Below are positions 59,601 to 64,000 of a stretch of 64,000 nt of DNA, piece after piece. The first letter of the stretch is position 1, and the number at the start of each line of letters is the position of its first letter. The stretch comes from Dromaius novaehollandiae. Its lineage: Eukaryota > Chordata > Aves > Casuariiformes > Dromaiidae. Both the position numbers and the translations under genes were made by a program. The DNA lies in NCBI RefSeq assembly GCF_036370855.1, contig NC_088102.1, forward strand, positions 44,181,835 to 44,245,834. Reading direction: 5' to 3'. The notes beneath the pieces were generated by a model that saw only the letters and a program-made list of their open reading frames with translations, made no database searches and was not told the DNA's origin.

Positions 59601-62600
59601 CTGCTGCAGCTCATGTGTGAGCTGTGAGGTTGGCTGCCTCAACTTTATGTAATGCTGGCGATCCCCATGCTGTCTGCTTTGCTGTTAACTCCTTCCCCTC
59701 CCTGCAGGAGCTCAGGCCAAAACATGGAGAAACCTACCTTGGCCAGGAGGTTTCTCTGAGGCTTCTGTGCTCGGTGTCCCAAGGAAGATAAGACTGTGTG
59801 GTCCTAGTAGGCTGTGGATACTTAGTGACGTAGAGGAGAGGGGAACTGTGACTGTCTTGCTGCCTTTTCCCTGGCGTGATCTGGCAGGTCTGCTCGTGAC
59901 TTTACAGGGTTGGGGAGGAAGGAGGATTTCTCTAAGCACAAGGAGGGAGAGGAATGATGCAAACAAGGATTCGTCTCATCTGAGATTGGTGGAGGAGGGG
60001 TCGGTAATGCAGTGAGACCTCTTGTGTTGGGAGGGAAGAAAGTAAGGACAGAGGCAGGTTAGGATATCTCAAGGGGTGGGGAGGAGCAGATGCAGGTCTG
60101 GGATTTGTCATCCTGGGGAGACAGGGAGCAATCAGATTGAGGTTTCATACAGGGGATTGATATGAAGAGCTCTGGGAGAGACATGATGCTAATCCTGATT
60201 CAGCTGTAGTTGTTTTGTTGTATTTTCCATGGAAATGGATTAGTATGCAGTTGGGATTTTTTTTCTTGTGTGTTCATTTTTTTGGATATCCCTTTGAGGG
60301 GCACATCAGGAGGAACCTAGATCTGTACAGGATATCTGTACCAAAAGTGAAAGGCTGTTCTGAGCTGAGGTAGCAGGGTGCAGTTTAGCTGTTATTCCAT
60401 TGTCTCTTCTGTGGGAGCAAGACTGTGTTGTAAATGTCATCTCGTTTATTTTATCTCCAGAATAATTGAGCTGAATGGCCACAAACCACCCCTCACCTAC
60501 AAGCGCTTTCAGGCCATCATTAGCCGTATGGAGCTCCCAAAGAAGCCAGTGAGCAGCATAATAAGCCAGCAGATGGCAACGTGTAAAGTGGACATACAGG
60601 AGAACCATGACGATGTGTATGGAGTCCCGTCCCTGGAGGAGCTGGGTATGTGTTTAGAGTGAAGGCAAGGGTTAACTGCCAGCAGAAACGGGTTCCACTG
60701 AAACGTGTTTCTGAATGGTTGGCATGCACCCAGGACAGCTCCAGTGTTCTCATCTGACCTGGGTTGCCCCTAGCTGTGGAAGCAGCATTTGATTGTTAGA
60801 GAGTGCTGGAGTTTGTGAAAACAGACTGCTTCCCCTTGTGCCACAGTCATACAGAGGGCAGCATCCCCTTTAGCATTGCTCTGAAATGCTCTGTATCTGT
60901 CCTAGTGTTCTCGCTGCTATTCTGAACATGTAACCACTGTTACCAGTGTCTCATGTCCACACCAGCTGCTTTCTTCCTATTACTGTCTCTGGCAGGTTGT
61001 GTAATAGACCTGAAGAGCTGAGCTAACCATGTGCCAGTTTCAGATCACTTCACTCACTTGCTTCCAAGCAGCACCAATTTGGGAGCTTAATGAGACAGAA
61101 GATACTACTGAAACTACTTTCATCCATCCTGCTATGCCTTTTAGTTCTTGGGAAGTCGGGGTTTGTTTCCTCCTTCCTAGATACTTTTGTATTTTTTTTC
61201 TTGGAGAAGGAGGATGAATAGAGTGGTGCAACGTGAAGAATTTGAGGCCTATATCAAGGGTCTGAATTTAAATACAAGGAAATCAAGGGTTAATGCAAAA
61301 TATTGTCTGTGTGCATGTGATGCTGGAGGCTTGATGCCAGTCTCCTAGGAGTATCACCTTGGCACCTTGAGGCACAATTTAAGCAGTCATGGAAAAGGAG
61401 GGCTTCACAACAGGAGTACCTGAGGGCTGCAGTTCTTGGTAGATCATCTTTCCTTGTCTGACCTAATGCAAGACTGCATGCAACCTTACAGTGCTCTGCT
61501 TGCTGCCAGGGGAGGCTCTGCTATGAGCCTAGAGCAGTGCAGGGAAATTGCACTGTTGCTTCCTGGGTTGCATTGGTTCTGGAAACTAACAAAATGTAGC
61601 TCTTCAGCACTATTCCAGCACCTTTCCCAGCACCATGTGTCGGAAGAACAGGAGCCTCAGCAGGCTCTCTAGTGAGCTGCTGGTAGCTGTGGCAGGGTAT
61701 TTTGTAAGCCAAACCTGTGGGGCAGATGTCCCCTCTGCCAGCTGTTCTGGCCCTTGGAGCAGAGCCCTGTGGGTAATACTAATTCACAAGGGTGCCAGTG
61801 TGTGAGCAATAGGGGAAGTCCTCAAAAGGCTGCCTGAAGCATTGCAGGGACAGGCTCTTGTACTGCAGTGTCATGAACAGGCCTTCCTCATGCTCCAAAT
61901 GATTTGCTTGCTGTAGAAAGAATAGAGCAGCAAGCAAGCCATGTTAGGCAACTCAACTAAATACTACAGTATTCAGCATGTCTTGCTGTTACTCCTGCTT
62001 AATTTCATCTGTTCCTTTTGTCTAGAATTGGCTTCAAATCATACCAAATTCTTTCCCTCAGGATTCCCCACAGATGGCCTTGCCCCTGCAGTTTGGCAAG
62101 GAGGGGAGACAGAAGCCTTGGCACGGCTGGATAAACATTTGGAAAGAAAGGTAACCCGTGTTATTCAAGTGGTTGTTCCTGCAGGCAGTGGCCCTAAGTG
62201 AAAAATGTTAAGCATTGGCCATTGCCCTCTTTTCTTGCTTTTTCTAGCAGCAATTGCACCATTCACCTGCAGCAGGGGAATTTCATACTGATGCTGTACT
62301 CCTGATCTTGGGTTGTATATAGAGCAGGGAACTCCACTTCTGGGCTACACCAAACCCAGAGCAGAGCTGTGTGTTAAGTATGCTGTTGTGAGAAGCACAT
62401 GGGACACCTTTTCCTTGCTATTTCTCCTTCCATTTCCCTTGGAGTGCAAACTTGGAGAATCTGCTGTAAAGTTGCTCAGTCCATGCTGCACGCTGCATGC
62501 CATCTCCTCTTGTCTGTGTGAGGTATTAGTAGGGGTATGCACTCATAAAAGAATGCCTTCCCATTGTACGTCTGTCTTATGCTGTCTCACTAATTGGTAT

Positions 62601-64000
62601 TCCTGTAGCCCCTTGCTGAAATACCCAGATCCCTTCTATGGTCCTCGTGCTTTTCATCATAGTGTGCGTGAGGCAAACTATTAAAGTAATGAAAGGTCTC
62701 CCAGGTGGAGAGGTATGGCTCACCTTTAAGCTGTTTGTGTCTTTTTAATGCAAGATGGCTTGGTGACAGGTGTAGAACTCAAAGTATAAATTCTGGTGCT
62801 GAAGAAAGAATAAATCTTCAACATCAACTTACACAACAAGCAGCTCTGAACTTCCTCCGATTATCTCATTCCACACACTAAACAAGACAGGCATACTTGG
62901 ACATAACTGCATTAGCATGTGTCCCTAAGAGATCTCAGGGTTACTAGCTGAGGCATGCAGTGCAAATTTAGTCCTTTTCTGGGCCAAAATGACTAACTGG
63001 CTCAGATCCTTGTGGAGCAAGTGTTTTGCATTCCTTGAGTTGGGGTGTGGGGATTGGAATTGCCCACTGGAGATCTCCCCCAGCAGTGGTTGGAAGTGAA
63101 TAGAAGAGATGTGAGTGACCTCACCACCTTCAAAGAGGCCTGTTCATAGCAGTGTCTGACAGGTTTGATTTTCTTTGCCTCCTGAATGTGTCTAGGCATG
63201 GGTTGCAAATTATGAAAGACCAAGGATGAATGCCAATTCTTTGCTGGCCAGCCCTACAGGACTGAGTCCCTACCTGCGTTTTGGCTGCTTGTCCTGCCGC
63301 TTATTTTACTATCGTCTCTGGGAGCTGTATAAGAAGGTAAGACAAAAGGAAATCCAGAAGTGTTCATCTGGAGAGCAGGCTGGTGTTGAGCACAGCAGGA
63401 TTTTGGCTCCTGGAGAGTGTACCAGAACAGCTGCAGAAGTTGCTGTTGCCTACTTTGTGTCTGACCCTTGAGCAAAGCTTGTTGCTGCTATGGAAGAGGC
63501 TCTTGGGTGAGAAAAAGTGATTCTCCTGTATGTAGTTGAGCAGAGTGTCATTCTGCTGATCCTATTCTTTAGCCTGGACTCCTGGGTCATCAGCTATGTA
63601 GAGCTTTTTATTGTTAGTTGTTATTGGTGGTTCAGATTGCTTTTGTTGTACTGAATGAACTAAAACTCATGAGCTAACTTTACCAGCTGGGGTTTCTGGT
63701 AAAGTATGAACTGAAATTGAACTCCTTTATGGCAGCTGCCAGTAACTGACTTGATGGGAATCATGCGTACAAATGTATGGATGGCTTACAGCTCAGCTTA
63801 ATGAAGCCAGTCCTCCCCTCTCTGTGAATACCCTTGTTCCCTCCTCCACAGGTGAAACGCAACAGCACGCCCCCCCTCTCTCTGTATGGACAGCTCCTGT
63901 GGCGGGAATTTTTTTACACAGCAGCCACCAACAACCCTAAGTTTGATCGCATGGAGGGGAACCCCATCTGCATCCAGATCCCATGGGACAGGAACCCTGA
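47419..64000 (+). CDS. CRY2: Cryptochrome 2, 5' part (7 exons, cut at right edge)
   Basis: Seven exons join in phase to give residues 1-334 of a protein of about 590 in other vertebrates; the window ends inside the codon for Glu335. CRY2 binds PER proteins and CLOCK:BMAL1 in the nucleus and represses E-box transcription. Visible parts are the photolyase-type N-terminal domain from [17 protein letters not shown] (residue 15 on), the serine loop [14 protein letters not shown] (about 50-63), the linker (148-209) and the start of the FAD-binding helical domain ([38 protein letters not shown]). Later FAD-pocket, PER-binding and C-terminal tail exons lie beyond the window. The linker sequence [24 protein letters not shown] and [18 protein letters not shown] identify CRY2 rather than CRY1 or CRY4. 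The ATG at 47419 is chosen because it is the only ATG in frame; an upstream alanine frame stays open. Confidence 0.97.
47607..49252 (+). other. CRY2: CRY2 intron 1
   Basis: GTGAGC donor, CTGCAG acceptor. The first 300 bp continue the CpG island; the rest is unique DNA with nothing recognised. Confidence 0.93.
49253..49361 (+). CDS. CRY2: CRY2 exon 2 (residues 63-99)
   Basis: CTGCAG|ATTCC to TTTAAA|GTAAGA. It encodes [13 protein letters not shown] through VFPRLFK of the photolyase domain, ending in phase 0. Confidence 0.96.
49362..53196 (+). other. CRY2: CRY2 intron 2
   Basis: 3.8 kb, GTAAGA donor and TTGCAG acceptor. Unique AT-moderate sequence; no repeat or RNA gene is recognised. Confidence 0.93.
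53197..53339 (+). CDS. CRY2: CRY2 exon 3 (residues 100-146)
   Basis: TTGCAG|GAATGG to GACAG|GTACGG, phase 2. It encodes [16 protein letters not shown] through NSHTLYDLD. Confidence 0.96.
54760..56600 (-). mobile_element. Decayed CR1/L3-type LINE, antisense
   Basis: Blocks typical of CR1-clade LINEs occur on the minus strand in the right order. An endonuclease-type segment reading [10 protein letters not shown] is near 56253-56220. A stretch follows at about 55450-55375 that resembles the spacer before the reverse transcriptase (CTGCATCTGTATTCACTATG, then AGATCTC-like and AATGTCACAGACTGGG-type sequence). The part normally around the reverse-transcriptase LDF-QKAFDKVP region is at about 54990-54870. 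Stops and frameshifts are everywhere, so it is an old dead copy. The 3' tail is not recognisable and limits are approximate. Confidence 0.65.
59397..59652. promoter_or_regulatory. CRY2: Clock-motif cluster in CRY2 intron 3
   Basis: Within 256 bp lie AAGCTAGGTCA (59397-59407, a REV-ERB/ROR element with one mismatch in the A/T-rich 5' half), CACGTG (59418-59423), CACGTG (59474-59479) and TTATGTAA (59645-59652, a perfect PAR-bZIP D-box). These are the three classes of element that drive circadian transcription in vertebrates, placed inside a core clock gene. Occupancy is not shown by sequence. Confidence 0.45.
60461..60645 (+). CDS. CRY2: CRY2 exon 4 (residues 147-208)
   Basis: CTCCAG|AATAATT to CTGG|GTATGT. 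It completes Arg147 and ends one base into Gly209. It encodes [16 protein letters not shown] through GVPSLEEL. Confidence 0.96.
60646..62061 (+). other. CRY2: CRY2 intron 4
   Basis: 1.4 kb, GTATGT donor and CCTCAG acceptor. No repeat or gene seen inside. Confidence 0.93.
62062..62150 (+). CDS. CRY2: CRY2 exon 5 (residues 209-238)
   Basis: CCTCAG|GATTCC to GAAAG|GTAACC. It encodes [19 protein letters not shown] through LERK. Confidence 0.96.
62151..63195 (+). other. CRY2: CRY2 intron 5
   Basis: 1.0 kb, GTAACC donor and TCTAG acceptor. Nothing recognised inside. Confidence 0.93.
63196..63336 (+). CDS. CRY2: CRY2 exon 6 (residues 239-285)
   Basis: TCTAG|GCATGG to AAGAAG|GTAAGA, phase 0 at both ends. 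It encodes [19 protein letters not shown] and the start of the FAD-binding domain. Confidence 0.96.
63337..63851 (+). other. CRY2: CRY2 intron 6
   Basis: 515 bp, GTAAGA donor and CCACAG acceptor; nothing else seen. Confidence 0.93.
63852..64000 (+). CDS. CRY2: CRY2 exon 7, partial (residues 286-334)
   Basis: CCACAG|GTGAAACGC onward; the window ends two bases into the next codon. It encodes [16 protein letters not shown] through QIPWDRNP. The final TGA triplet is out of frame and is not a stop. Confidence 0.95.
   Translation, partial: MKRNSTPPLSLYGQLLWREFFYTAATNNPKFDRMEGNPICIQIPWDRNP

Larger units (their letters stand above)
53340..60460 (+). other. CRY2: CRY2 intron 3 (7.1 kb)
   Basis: GTACGG donor, CTCCAG acceptor. 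It holds an antisense decayed CR1-like LINE (about 54.76-56.6 kb), a T23 run (55021-55043), C runs at 55711-55723 and 55864-55873, and a cluster of clock-type motifs at 59397-59652. Confidence 0.93.

Noticed and set aside
63998-64000. TGA at the very end of the window
   Set aside because: Out of frame; the CRY2 reading continues as Pro334 then GA of the next codon.

Overview
The window is vertebrate nuclear DNA, most likely from a bird; a crocodilian or turtle is the main alternative. Two spliced genes can be read exon by exon: SLC35C1 (Golgi GDP-fucose transporter, complete) and CRY2 (cryptochrome 2, 5' part, cut by the right edge). Both are on the + strand, in the order known from human 11p11.2. 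Recognisable repeats are sparse: one decayed CR1-like LINE, one decayed Ty3/gypsy-like pol remnant and one tandem satellite. This sparseness and the sauropsid-type CR1 point to a bird; the species cannot be fixed from sequence alone.

Layout. 1-26.2 kb: gene-poor intergenic DNA with no supportable protein-coding gene. It holds AT-rich, homeodomain-site-rich blocks that look like conserved non-coding elements, a minus-strand gypsy-like pol relic (about 6.9-8.3 kb), a Z-DNA/cruciform-type inverted repeat (15.4 kb) and many long G/C homopolymers. 26.2-26.7 kb: a compact minus-strand promoter with a TATA box, an octamer, a perfect four-unit heat-shock element, a GC box, an inverted CCAAT box and a second heat-shock element. 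No known heat-shock gene follows it. 26.7-37.2 kb: intergenic, with further candidate conserved elements and an AT/CA microsatellite. 37.2-40.75 kb: a tandem array of about 20 units of 160-185 bp, most core units carrying telomere-type TTAGGG hexamers and six carrying a perfect stem with a GAAA loop. 41.58-46.76 kb: SLC35C1 with CpG-island promoter, two coding exons and a 1.6-kb 3' UTR containing an exact 85-bp tandem duplication. 46.98-64.0 kb: CRY2 with CpG-island promoter, a CAG/GCA repeat abutting and in frame with the start codon, and seven coding exons giving residues 1-334. Intron 3 holds a decayed antisense CR1-like LINE and a separate 256-bp cluster of clock-type motifs (RORE-like, two CACGTG E-boxes, one D-box).

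The two genes are functionally unrelated neighbours: SLC35C1 supplies GDP-fucose to Golgi fucosyltransferases, and CRY2 represses CLOCK:BMAL1 in the circadian loop. The SLC35C1 poly(A) signal lies only 683 bp before the CRY2 start codon.

The best candidates for something undescribed are the telomere-hexamer satellite, the orphan heat-shock promoter and the clock-motif cluster in CRY2 intron 3. All exon joins were checked for reading phase and consensus splice sites. Conserved-element and promoter calls come from motif reading alone, without alignments.
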